Positions 42,348 to 50,142 of a stretch of DNA of 64,000 bases are shown piece by piece. Made by a program: the position numbers and the translations under genes. Each line of letters starts with the position of its first letter. The stretch's first letter is position 1. The notes under the pieces are model-generated. The model searched no databases and had not been told where the DNA came from. It saw only the letters and a list, made by a program, of their open reading frames with translations. The stretch is from Thermohalobaculum sp039815685 (GTDB lineage: Bacteria > Pseudomonadota > Alphaproteobacteria > Rhodobacterales > Rhodobacteraceae), in the NCBI GenBank assembly GCA_039815685.1, contig JBCBYV010000006.1, forward strand, positions 1-64,000. Reading direction: 5' to 3'.

Positions 42348-44531
42348 CTACTCACCGGCCGCCCTTCCGAGAGGCAGGTCCGGCTGCACGGCCTCGCGGT
42401 CCGTCTCGATCTCCGGATCGCGAGCGCGACCCGCATGGGTCACAAAGCTCTGTGCGTCAAGCGCGGTGAGGATATCGTTGAGATGACGCAGATCGCGCAC
42501 CTCTAAATCGATACTCATGCGGAAACTCTCGGGCTGACGGCTCAAAACGGCGAGATTGGCGATGTTTGCGTGCTGCTCGCCAACCAGCATGCAGACCCGC
42601 CCGAGCGTCCCGGGCTCGTTCACGATCTCGAGCATGATCCGGGCAAGGTTGGTCGCGCGCCGCGCCGCATCGGGCTGCCAGCGCAGATCGTGCCAGCGCC
42701 CGAGATCGTCCTCATAGGCTTCGAGCACCCCGCAGGACGCCGCGTGCACGGTGATGCCGCCGCGCCGGCGCAGGCCGATGATCCGCTCGCCCGGCACAGG
42801 CCAGCAGCGCGTACAGAACGTCGTGGTCAGACCGCGCGGGACACCGATCACCCGGCTGCCCGGCTCCGGCGGCTCCGTATGGTCCTCAGTCAGTTCGATG
42901 GGCTGGACGGGATAGACTGCTTCCACGATCTGCCGGCCGCGGATCTCCAGCCGGCAGAGTGCCGCGAACATCGCCGCTTCGTCCTTGAAGCCGAGCTTCT
43001 CGGCGGCGGTGCGGAAGCTCTTCGGCGAGGGCTCGCGACCAAGGCGCGTGAAGGCCTGCGCGGCCATCTCGCGGCCGAGCGTCACCTCCTGCTCGCGCCG
43101 CTGCTCGCGGAGGGAGCGGCGGATGGCGTGCTTCGCCCGGCCAGTGACGGCGATGTCTTCCCAGTGCGGGCTCGGCTGCTGACCCTCGGCGCTGATGACC
43201 TCGACCTGCTGGCCGTTCCTGAGGCGGGTCCAGAGCGGCACGCGCGCGCCGTCGACCATCGCCCCCGCCGCCCGGTTGCCGATATTGGTGTGGATGGCAT
43301 AGGCGAAGTCGAGCGGCGTCGCCCCGCGCGGCAGGCCGATGACCTCCCCCTTCGGCGTGAAGCAGAAGACCTGGTCGTTGAACATGTCGAGCTTGACGTG
43401 TTCGAGGAACTCCGCCGGCTCGTCGCCCTTCTCCAGCCGCTCAACGAGCTCGCGCAGCCAGGCGAAGGGCTCGACGGCAAAGCGGTTCTCCGCCCGCGCC
43501 CCGTCGCGATAGCTCCAATGCGCGGCCACGCCCGTCTCGGCGACGGAGTGCATCTCATGCGTGCGGATCTGCACCTCGACCCGCAGCGCGCCTGGCCCCG
43601 AGACGGTGGTGTGCAGGCTCCGGTACCCATTGGCCTTGGGGCTCGAGACATAGTCCTTGAACCGCCCCGGCACGGCCCGCCAGTGCCGGTGGAGCGCCCC
43701 CAGAGCCTGATAGCAGTCGGGCTCGTCGTTCAGGATGATGCGGAAGGCGTAGATATCCGAGAGCTGGGAGAAGGTGATCTTCTTCTCCTCCATCTTCCGC
43801 CAGATCGAGTAGGGGCGCTTCTCCCGGCCATAGACTTCGCCCCTGATGCCCTGCTCCTCCAGCAGGCCCTCGATCTCCGCCACGATCTCCGGCACGCGGT
43901 CGCCGGTCTCTCGCCGCAGCTTGATGAAGCGGCGGAGGAGCGAGGTGCGCGCCTCCGGGTAGACGACCTCGAAGGCCAGATCCTCCAGCTCCTCGCGCAT
44001 CCCCTGCATACCCATGCGCCCGGCGAGCGGGGCATAGATATCCATGGTCTCCTCGGCGATGCGCTTGCGCTTCTCCGGGCGCAGATGGCCGAGCGTGCGC
44101 ATGTTGTGGAGCCGGTCCGCGAGCTTCACCAGGATCACCCGCACATCCTTGGCCATCGCCAGCAGCAGCTTGCGGAAGTTCTCCGCCTGCGCGGCCTCGC
44201 GCGAGCTCGTCTCGAGCTTCGTGAGCTTCGTGACCCCCTCGACAAGCTCCGCGATCTCCGACCCGAAAAGGCGCGTGATCTCCTCGGCCGTCGCGGGCGT
44301 GTCCTCGATCGTGTCGTGCAGCAGCGCCGTGATGATCGTGGCGTCGTCGAGGCGCAGGCCCGTCAGGATATCCGCCACCTGCACCGGATGCCCGAAATAA
44401 GGCTCGCCCGAGGCGCGGCGCTGATTGGCGTGGCACTTCGCACCGTAGACATAGGCGCGGTTCAACAGCGCCTCATCGGTCTCGGGATTGTACTCGCGGA
44501 CACTCTCCACGAGCTCGAATTGCCGGATCAC
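42348..44531 (-). CDS. Bifunctional (p)ppGpp synthetase/hydrolase
   Basis: A 727-residue RelA/SpoT homologue (Rsh) controlling the stringent response. Domain order: HD hydrolase (ALLHDTIEDTPATAEEI and VKLADRLHNMRTLGHL intact, so hydrolase-competent), the synthetase domain (IWRKMEEKKITFSQLSDIYA, then RFKDYVSSPKANGYRSLHTT), TGS domain (FTPKGEVIGLPRGATPLDFA) and a C-terminal ACT domain (RIMLEIVNEPGTLGRVCMLV). The start is GTG at 44531. It lies between rpoZ and the DUF2062 gene as in other Rhodobacterales; RNA polymerase omega encoded next door is itself implicated in ppGpp binding. Confidence 0.95.
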   Translation of the reverse strand: MIRQFELVESVREYNPETDEALLNRAYVYGAKCHANQRRASGEPYFGHPVQVADILTGLRLDDATIITALLHDTIEDTPATAEEITRLFGSEIAELVEGVTKLTKLETSSREAAQAENFRKLLLAMAKDVRVILVKLADRLHNMRTLGHLRPEKRKRIAEETMDIYAPLAGRMGMQGMREELEDLAFEVVYPEARTSLLRRFIKLRRETGDRVPEIVAEIEGLLEEQGIRGEVYGREKRPYSIWRKMEEKKITFSQLSDIYAFRIILNDEPDCYQALGALHRHWRAVPGRFKDYVSSPKANGYRSLHTTVSGPGALRVEVQIRTHEMHSVAETGVAAHWSYRDGARAENRFAVEPFAWLRELVERLEKGDEPAEFLEHVKLDMFNDQVFCFTPKGEVIGLPRGATPLDFAYAIHTNIGNRAAGAMVDGARVPLWTRLRNGQQVEVISAEGQQPSPHWEDIAVTGRAKHAIRRSLREQRREQEVTLGREMAAQAFTRLGREPSPKSFRTAAEKLGFKDEAAMFAALCRLEIRGRQIVEAVYPVQPIELTEDHTEPPEPGSRVIGVPRGLTTTFCTRCWPVPGERIIGLRRRGGITVHAASCGVLEAYEDDLGRWHDLRWQPDAARRATNLARIMLEIVNEPGTLGRVCMLVGEQHANIANLAVLSRQPESFRMSIDLEVRDLRHLNDILTALDAQSFVTHAGRARDPEIETDREAVQPDLPLGRAAGE

Positions 44532-44688
44532 GCCGCTCTACCTTTGCCAGATCCTCCGGCCGACCGGATGCCAGCCGCTCATCAGGATGCCTCTCACCAA
44601 GTTGTCTCACTGGGCGCGATAGGGGTCAATCTGGCCGCTTGGAGGATGTTTCAGCTCAAGGACTTCAAGAGTTGTCCACAAAGACGAA

Positions 44689-44712
44689 GGGCCCGGCGTG
44701 GCGGCCGGGCCC
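44689..44712 (-). terminator. Terminator hairpin of rpoZ
   Basis: A perfect 9-bp stem (GGGCCCGGC) with a six-base loop lies 25 bases after the rpoZ stop, followed on the minus strand by TTCGTCTTTG, a T-rich tail. It separates rpoZ from relA/spoT. Confidence 0.75.
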
Positions 44713-44737
44713 TCGATCTCGCAACAGGTGCTGTGAT

Positions 44738-45142
44738 CTAGCTGCGGTCCTGCTCGGCCATCAGCGCGCGGAGGAGCTTCTCCTCGTCGAGGTCGTCCAT
44801 CCCGCCCGACACATCCGGCTGACTGCCGGGCTGCGACGGCGCGCCAAAGGGGCCGGAGGGCTGATCGCTGCCGCCCATCAGGAGGGCCATGTTGTCCTCC
44901 TCCGGCTCATCCACCTCGATATGACGCTGATGGCTCTCGATCGCCTCCTCGCGCAGTTCATCGGGCACGACGCGCTTGTCCGCGATCTCGCGCAGCGCGA
45001 CGACCGGGTTCTTGTCGTTGTCCCGCTCGACCAGAATCTCCGCGCCGGCCGAAATCGTGCGCGCCCGATGGGCGGCGAGCATCACGAGATCGAACCGGTT
45101 ATCTACCTTGTCGACGCAATCTTCGACGGTCACGCGGGCCAT
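44738..45142 (-). CDS. rpoZ: DNA-directed RNA polymerase subunit omega
   Basis: Omega helps fold and retain the beta' subunit of RNA polymerase. Residues 1-60 carry the family pattern (MARVTVEDCVDKVDNRFDLV, LAAHRARTISAGAEI and DKNPVVALREIA). The 134-residue protein has an acidic, Gly/Ser/Pro-rich C-terminal tail longer than in E. coli omega. A clear AAGGAG site precedes the start. Confidence 0.96.
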   Translation of the reverse strand: MARVTVEDCVDKVDNRFDLVMLAAHRARTISAGAEILVERDNDKNPVVALREIADKRVVPDELREEAIESHQRHIEVDEPEEDNMALLMGGSDQPSGPFGAPSQPGSQPDVSGGMDDLDEEKLLRALMAEQDRS

Positions 45143-45289
45143 GGGCGCGCTCCTTGCAAGCTGCAGGTTCCGAAGGGCGCGTATATGACGCGGAACGCCC
45201 GCTGTGGCAAGCGTTCGCCACAGCTCGGGCGCCCCAGCGACACGCTCGAAAAAGGTGAACGCGCTCCGACCCCCGCTCTATTCCCCGCT

Positions 45290-45904
45290 CTATTCAATGG
45301 GTGCGAGGCCCTCCCGCGCCGTCTCGGGAAGCGCGTCCAGCATCTCGAGAACGGTCTGACCCGTCACCGGATGGCGCCATTGCGGCGCGATCTCCGCCAG
45401 CGGTGCCAGCACGAACCCGCGCTCCTGCAGCCGCGGATGAGGGAGAAGCAGCGTGTCGGGTGGTGTGCGCCCCGCTTCCTCCGCCGGAAGCGCCATCCAT
45501 CGGGCCAGCGTCTCCCGGTCCGGCAGTACCACCGGGCCCATCGCGATCAGGTCGAGATCGCAGACCCGCGGCGCCCAGCGCACCCGACGCTCCCGCCCCA
45601 GCGCCCGCTCAACGGCATGCAACGCCGCGAGCACCGTCTGCGCGGTCAAATCCTGCGCGCCTGACAGCCGCGCCGCGCCGTTCACGAAATCCGGCCCCGA
45701 TCCGGGCGGAAAGGCCGCACTCCTGTACCACCGGCTGCGTGCCTCGAGTTTCAGGCCCTCACGCCCCAACGCTCCGAGCGCCGCCTCCAGCGTCTCGGCC
45801 GGTGCGCTGCCTTCCCTCGGAAGATTCGCGCCCAAAGCTATCAATGCATGCGGAGCGCCGTCCCAATCCGCTGCCGCTGTCTCGAAAAGAGACGTTTGCC
45901 TCAT
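45290..45904 (-). CDS. folK: HPPK, 2-amino-4-hydroxy-6-hydroxymethyldihydropteridine pyrophosphokinase
   Basis: FolK attaches pyrophosphate from ATP to hydroxymethyldihydropterin in folate synthesis. The 204-residue protein has the strand IALGANLPREGSAPAETLEA, the pterin-side SRWYRSAAFPPGSGPDFVNG, the loop GRERRVRWAPRVCDLDLIAM (two Mg-binding Asp) and LLLPHPRLQERGFVLAPLAE. No ribosome-binding site is evident; the ATG at 45904 is chosen over a GTG at 45934. Confidence 0.93.
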   Translation of the reverse strand: MRQTSLFETAAADWDGAPHALIALGANLPREGSAPAETLEAALGALGREGLKLEARSRWYRSAAFPPGSGPDFVNGAARLSGAQDLTAQTVLAALHAVERALGRERRVRWAPRVCDLDLIAMGPVVLPDRETLARWMALPAEEAGRTPPDTLLLPHPRLQERGFVLAPLAEIAPQWRHPVTGQTVLEMLDALPETAREGLAPIE

Positions 45905-46024
45905 CGTACCGGCATTTTGAATACGAGTTTCCACCTATGCGGCATGGACAACCTTTGCGTCATGGTGCAGAGGGACCTTTGAACGACACATAGCGACGAT
46001 GCAACTGAAGCGAGCCTGATACGC

Positions 46025-46606
46025 ATGTTTTATAGAGACGAGCGCCTAGCGCTCTTCATCGATGGCTCCAACCTCTACGCTGCCACCAAAGCGCTCGGCT
46101 TCGATATAGACTATAAGCTCTTGCGCTCCGAGTTCATGCGGCGCGGCAAGATGGTTCGGGCGTTCTACTACACTGCGCTGATCGAGAATGAAGAGTATTC
46201 GCCGATCCGCCCGCTTGTAGACTGGCTGGATTACAACGGCTTCACGCTCGTTACCAAGCCCGCCAAGGAATTCACCGACAGCACCGGCCGTCGCAAAGTC
46301 AAGGGCAACATGGACATCGAACTCGCGATCGACGCGATGGAGATGGCCAACTATGTCGAGCACATTGTGCTCTTCTCCGGCGATGGTGACTTCAGACCGC
46401 TTGTCGGTGCACTACAGCGCAAGGGCGTTCGTGTAAGCGTCGTCTCGACAATACGCTCCTCCCCGCCGATGATCGCGGACGATCTGAGGCGCCAGGCGGA
46501 TAACTTCATCGAGCTCGAGGAGCTCAAAGAGGTGATCGGCCGCCCGCCGCGCGAGGATCGCGCCCCCGCGCCGCGCACGGAACATCAGGAAAACGGGCAC
46601 GATTGA
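46025..46606 (+). CDS. NYN-domain (LabA/DUF88-like) protein, putative RNase
   Basis: A 193-residue PIN-like NYN-domain protein. The acidic metal-binding residues typical of the fold are present in RLALFIDGSNLYAATKALG, KGNMDIELAIDAMEMA and IVLFSGDGDFRPLVGALQRK. Proteins of this family are thought to be RNases. A 25-residue charged, disordered tail follows. It is divergent from folK, as in related genomes, and is followed by the uracil-DNA glycosylase gene after nine bases. Confidence 0.85.
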   Translation: MFYRDERLALFIDGSNLYAATKALGFDIDYKLLRSEFMRRGKMVRAFYYTALIENEEYSPIRPLVDWLDYNGFTLVTKPAKEFTDSTGRRKVKGNMDIELAIDAMEMANYVEHIVLFSGDGDFRPLVGALQRKGVRVSVVSTIRSSPPMIADDLRRQADNFIELEELKEVIGRPPREDRAPAPRTEHQENGHD

Positions 46607-46615
46607 CCCGGCCCT

Positions 46616-47281
46616 ATGGCCGCAATCCCCGCCACCACCACCCCCGAGCCGCATCGCGACTGCGATCTCTGCCCTCGTCTCGTCGAGTATCGCGAGCGAA
46701 ATGCGAGGGCGGAGCCGTCATGGTTCAACGGTGCGGTCCAGAGCTGGGGCGATACCGATGCCACCCTGCTGATCGTGGGCCTCGCGCCGGGTCGGGGCGG
46801 TGCGAACCGCACCGGCCGACCCTTCACCGGCGACTATGCCGGAGACCTGCTCTACGCGACGCTCGTCAAATTCGGCCTCGCCGCCGGCACCTATGGCGCC
46901 CGGCCGGACGACGCCTTGTCGCTCCGTGATACGATGATCACCAATGCCGTGCGCTGCGCCCCGCCGGAGAACAAGCCCACAGGCGCCGAGATCAAGGCAT
47001 GCCGCGCCTTCCTCATCGCCCGCATCCTGGCCATGCCGCGGCTCCGCCGGATCGTCACCCTCGGCCGCATCGCGCATGAAAGCACGCTGCGCGCCCTCGG
47101 CGAACGCCTCAAGGACCACCCCTTCGCCCACGGCGCCCAGAGCATGGCAGCAGGGCCCAACGGTCCCCTCACGATCGCCCCCAGCTACCACTGCTCGCGC
47201 TACAACACGAACACCGGCCGCCTGACACCCGCAATGTTCGAAGCCGTCTTCGCCGCCCTTGATCCGAGCGCACAGGTGTGA
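46616..47281 (+). CDS. Family 5 uracil-DNA glycosylase (UdgB-like)
   Basis: A 221-residue Fe-S uracil-DNA glycosylase. Motif A is VGLAPGRGGANRTGRPFTGD, which carries alanine rather than a polar catalytic residue as in family 5 (UDGb). The second motif is APSYHCSRYNTNTGRLTP. Cysteines at residues 16 and 19 plus those in AVRCAPPENK and EIKACRAFL are the likely [4Fe-4S] ligands. It removes uracil, and in this family also hypoxanthine, from DNA. It ends overlapping the next gene by four bases (GTGA). Confidence 0.88.
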   Translation: MAAIPATTTPEPHRDCDLCPRLVEYRERNARAEPSWFNGAVQSWGDTDATLLIVGLAPGRGGANRTGRPFTGDYAGDLLYATLVKFGLAAGTYGARPDDALSLRDTMITNAVRCAPPENKPTGAEIKACRAFLIARILAMPRLRRIVTLGRIAHESTLRALGERLKDHPFAHGAQSMAAGPNGPLTIAPSYHCSRYNTNTGRLTPAMFEAVFAALDPSAQV

Positions 47282-47688
47282 CGAAACCCGAAGACCCACC
47301 GGCAGCCGAGGACGCCGATCCCCGTTGGGGCATCGTCATGTTCAACGACGATGTGAGCCCGATGGATGCCGTCGTGTCGCTACTTGTCGAGACACTCCGC
47401 CACGACGAACCCGCGGCAATCGAGCTCATGCTTCGCGTTCATCAAAACGGCCACGCAGTGATTGCGACAGGCGACAGGGCCAAGATCGCTGCACTCATGG
47501 TCGAGCTCCGCTCCGCTGCAGCGGATCGGGCGCCCGCACTCACCTTTCGCGAGATCGAAAGACCGGACGCGGTTCCTGCCGTCAGCGCATCGCCGCCGCC
47601 AGCGCAGATGAGCGCTCGCGCCAGCGCCCTGGCATGGACGGCCATCATTGCCGCCGCAGCCACAGTGACGTGGCTCACCCTTCCCTGA
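47278..47688 (+). CDS. ClpS-like protein with a C-terminal membrane anchor
   Basis: A 136-residue protein whose residues 17-95 match the ClpS fold. They include the N-degron binding residues Asn23-Asp24-Asp25 and Met29 (VMFNDDVSPMDAVV) and Met51/His55 (ELMLRVHQNG). ClpS adaptors carry N-end-rule substrates to the ClpAP protease. Here a Pro/Ala/Ser linker is followed by a hydrophobic stretch at residues 117-136 (ALAWTAIIAAAATVTWLTLP) long enough to span the membrane, which canonical ClpS lacks. The GTG start overlaps the glycosylase stop. No clpA gene is nearby. Confidence 0.65.
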   Translation: MTKPEDPPAAEDADPRWGIVMFNDDVSPMDAVVSLLVETLRHDEPAAIELMLRVHQNGHAVIATGDRAKIAALMVELRSAAADRAPALTFREIERPDAVPAVSASPPPAQMSARASALAWTAIIAAAATVTWLTLP

Positions 47689-47717
47689 AGGGCCCCCGGG
47701 GTGGGCGGGCCGATGTT

Positions 47718-47739
47718 CCGTGCCCCGACGGGGGCACGG
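47718..47739. terminator. Perfect hairpin between convergent genes
   Basis: A 9-bp perfect stem (CCGTGCCCC) with loop GACG lies between the ClpS-like gene (ends 47688) and the DUF4279 gene (ends 47773), which converge. It lacks T-runs on either side but sits where a bidirectional terminator is expected. Confidence 0.5.
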
Positions 47740-47772
47740 GACGAGGTACGCCAACCCCGCCAGAAGACACCG

Positions 47773-48183
47773 TCAGTCGTCATCCTCTGTGAGAGCATAG
47801 ACATCGAGCTCGAGGGGTGCGCCAAGGCGGGCGATGCCCTGCAGCGTCGACGGCCTGATCGAAAGACCGCAGTTCGTCTCCTCCATGAAGAGACCGCAGA
47901 AGATCGACCGATCGACCTCAGCGCCAAGTCTATTCCAGGTCTCGAGATCGGACGGCAACCTCCTGCACAGCTCTGAAAGCTGAGCGTCCAGATCACCCGG
48001 CTCCCGACGCTCGATATCAAGGAACCAGGCGCCCGATTTGTATGTCGGTACCAAGACCTTGCGACGCTCGCCGCGCCGCCACGATCTGGTCGGCTCAACG
48101 CCAAGCAATTCCGACACGGCCTCTGGATCAAGGTCTTCCGCAAACAGCCTGAACGACACGCGAGTATAGTCGACCTCTGCCAA
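47773..48183 (-). CDS. DUF4279 domain protein
   Basis: A protein of about 136 residues with the DUF4279 pattern: a first strand VSFRLFAEDLDPEAVSELLG, the repeat-like EPTRSWRRGERRKV, SGAWFLDIERREPGDLDAQL and an acidic C-terminus (ALTEDDD). The function is unknown. No ATG start lies near the domain edge; a TTG at 48183, two bases after the mcd stop (TGAGCTTG), would give translational coupling to mcd. An ATG at 48273 would overlap mcd by 88 bases. Confidence 0.7.
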   Translation of the reverse strand: MAEVDYTRVSFRLFAEDLDPEAVSELLGVEPTRSWRRGERRKVLVPTYKSGAWFLDIERREPGDLDAQLSELCRRLPSDLETWNRLGAEVDRSIFCGLFMEETNCGLSIRPSTLQGIARLGAPLELDVYALTEDDD

Positions 48184-48185
48184 GC

Positions 48186-49895
48186 TCAGGCGGTCTCGAG
48201 CAGCCGGCGGGCGATGACCTGGGCCTGGATCTCGCCCGCACCCTCGAAGATGTTCAGGATCCGCGCATCGCAAAGGATCCTGCTCACCGGATACTCCAAT
48301 GCAAATCCGTTGCCGCCGTGGATCTGCAGCGCATTGTCCGCCGCGGCCCAGGCGACGCGCGCCGCCAGCAGCTTCGCCATCCCCGCTTCGAGGTCGCAGC
48401 GCCGGTCCGCATCCTTCTCCCGCGCCGAGAAATAGGTGAGCTGGCGCGCAATCATGATCTCGGCGGCCATCATCGCAAGCTTCGAGGCCACCCGCCCGAA
48501 GGCTACGATCGGTCGGCCGAAGGCCTCCCGCTCCTGCGCATAGCGCAGTCCCACATCCAGCGCGTTCTGTGCCACGCCCACAGCGCGCGCCGCCGTCTGG
48601 ATCCGCGCGCTCTCAAAGGTCTGCATGAGCTGCTTGAAACCCTGCCCCTCGACGCCGCCGAGCAGCGCGTCGCCCGGCACGCGATGCCCGTCGAGCGCCA
48701 GCGTGTACTCCTTCATGCCGCGATAGCCGAGAACCTCGATCTCCCCGCCCGATAGCGTGGCATCGGGGAACGGCGTCTCGCAATCCCCCCGCGTCTTCGG
48801 CGCAAGGAACATCGAAAGCCCGGCATAATTGTCCGTATCCGGCACCGTCCGCGCCAGCACGGTCATCAGATCCGTCCGCGCCGCATGCGTGATCCAGGTC
48901 TTGTTGCCCGTGATCACCCAGTCATCGCCGTCCCGCACGGCCCTCGTCCGGAGCGCCCCCAGATCCGAACCCGTATTCGGCTCCGTGAAGACCGCCGTCG
49001 GCAGGATCTCGCCCGAGGCAAGCTTCGGCAGGTAATGCGCCTTCTGCGCCTCCGTCCCGCCGCAGAGAATGAGCTCCGCCGCGATCTCCGACCGCGTCCC
49101 GAGCGAGCCGACCCCGATATAGCCGCGGGAAAGCTCCTCCGAGACGACACACATCGCGGTCTTGCCCATGCCGAAGCCGCCATGCTCCTCCGGGATCGTC
49201 AGCCCGAAGACGCCGAGCTCGGCCATCTCCTCGAGGATCTCCATCGGCACGAGCTGATCCTGCAGGTGCCACTCATGCGCGTGCGGCCCGACCTTGTCAT
49301 CCGAGAAGCGACGGAACTGCTCGCGAATGATCTCGTATTCCTCGTCAAGCCCCGGATCGCCGAAGCTCGCGACACCCTCGCGCTCGGCCATCAGCACCGC
49401 CAGCCGGTGCCGCGCGGCAGGCGTGTTGCCCTCAGACATCAGCGCCTCGACCGCCGGCACGCGGAAGGCCGTGAGCGCCTCGGCCCCAAGCCCCAGATCG
49501 GCGGGACGCACGATCTCGCCCTGGTTCATCGGAATACCGCCCAGGATCTGGGCGCAGTACTCGGCGGCCCCCACGGCCAGCACCAGCCGCTCCATCTCGC
49601 CGAACCGACCATCGCTCTCGAGCCGCGCGGCCCAGTCGGCCATCTGCACCAGGCTCTCGGCATAGGTCGCAAGCCAGGCCAGCCCGTGCGTTGCCTCCTG
49701 CGCGCCATCCAGCGCCTTGCCCGACACGCGCCCGCCGGTCGCAAGCCGCGTCTTCAGCCCCGCCGCCGCGACCGCCGCCAGCGCCTTCGCCGCAACGCCC
49801 GCCTCGGCGACCTGACGCTGCAAGTCGCCGTGCTGCCAGAACGCCGCTGCATCCTCGGCCGCCGTCATCTCCTTCAGATCACCATCGGCTGCCAT
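48186..49895 (-). CDS. mcd: (2S)-Methylsuccinyl-CoA dehydrogenase
   Basis: A 569-residue flavin acyl-CoA dehydrogenase with the roughly 170-residue N-terminal extension typical of Mcd (HGLAWLATYAESLVQMADWA, then YCAQILGGIPMNQGEIVRPA). The dehydrogenase core has TAVFTEPNTGSDLGALRTRA, WVITGNKTWITHA, RIQTAARAVGVAQNALDVGL and the C-terminal IHGGNGFALEYPVSRILCDA with the FAD-contacting EGAGEIQ. It oxidises methylsuccinyl-CoA to mesaconyl-CoA in the ethylmalonyl-CoA pathway, the same pathway as mcl1. GGGAGAG precedes the start at 49895. It may be co-translated with the DUF4279 gene. Confidence 0.9.
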   Translation of the reverse strand: MAADGDLKEMTAAEDAAAFWQHGDLQRQVAEAGVAAKALAAVAAAGLKTRLATGGRVSGKALDGAQEATHGLAWLATYAESLVQMADWAARLESDGRFGEMERLVLAVGAAEYCAQILGGIPMNQGEIVRPADLGLGAEALTAFRVPAVEALMSEGNTPAARHRLAVLMAEREGVASFGDPGLDEEYEIIREQFRRFSDDKVGPHAHEWHLQDQLVPMEILEEMAELGVFGLTIPEEHGGFGMGKTAMCVVSEELSRGYIGVGSLGTRSEIAAELILCGGTEAQKAHYLPKLASGEILPTAVFTEPNTGSDLGALRTRAVRDGDDWVITGNKTWITHAARTDLMTVLARTVPDTDNYAGLSMFLAPKTRGDCETPFPDATLSGGEIEVLGYRGMKEYTLALDGHRVPGDALLGGVEGQGFKQLMQTFESARIQTAARAVGVAQNALDVGLRYAQEREAFGRPIVAFGRVASKLAMMAAEIMIARQLTYFSAREKDADRRCDLEAGMAKLLAARVAWAAADNALQIHGGNGFALEYPVSRILCDARILNIFEGAGEIQAQVIARRLLETA

Positions 49896-50075
49896 CGTTC
49901 TCTCCCGGCTCGGTCGGCTCGCAAAAGGCGCACGCTGCGCCGCACAATCAGAAGCACACGCCATACGCGGTCCCCCGCAACGCCGTCAACCGCCTCGCAA
50001 GATAGTTTCGTGCGACATATGCAATGCCAAACATCATTGCGAGCTGATCGAGCAGCATGGCGCGCAGCGGGGCGC

Positions 50076-50142
50076 GGCTGGCGGGCGGGCCGGCGGCGCA
50101 GCGCAGCTGCGGCACGGGGCGTCCACCAGCCCGCCCTCACCC
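50076..50142. repeat. Dispersed ~70-bp repeat, degenerate copy 3 (at a ggt 3' end)
   Basis: This segment begins GGCTGGCGGGCGGGCCGG and ends CAGCCCGCCCTCACCC, resembling the two ends of the repeat at 25856 and 39064, with a more diverged middle. It overlaps the last codons of the gamma-glutamyltransferase-like gene, as copy 2 does for acpS. Confidence 0.45.
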
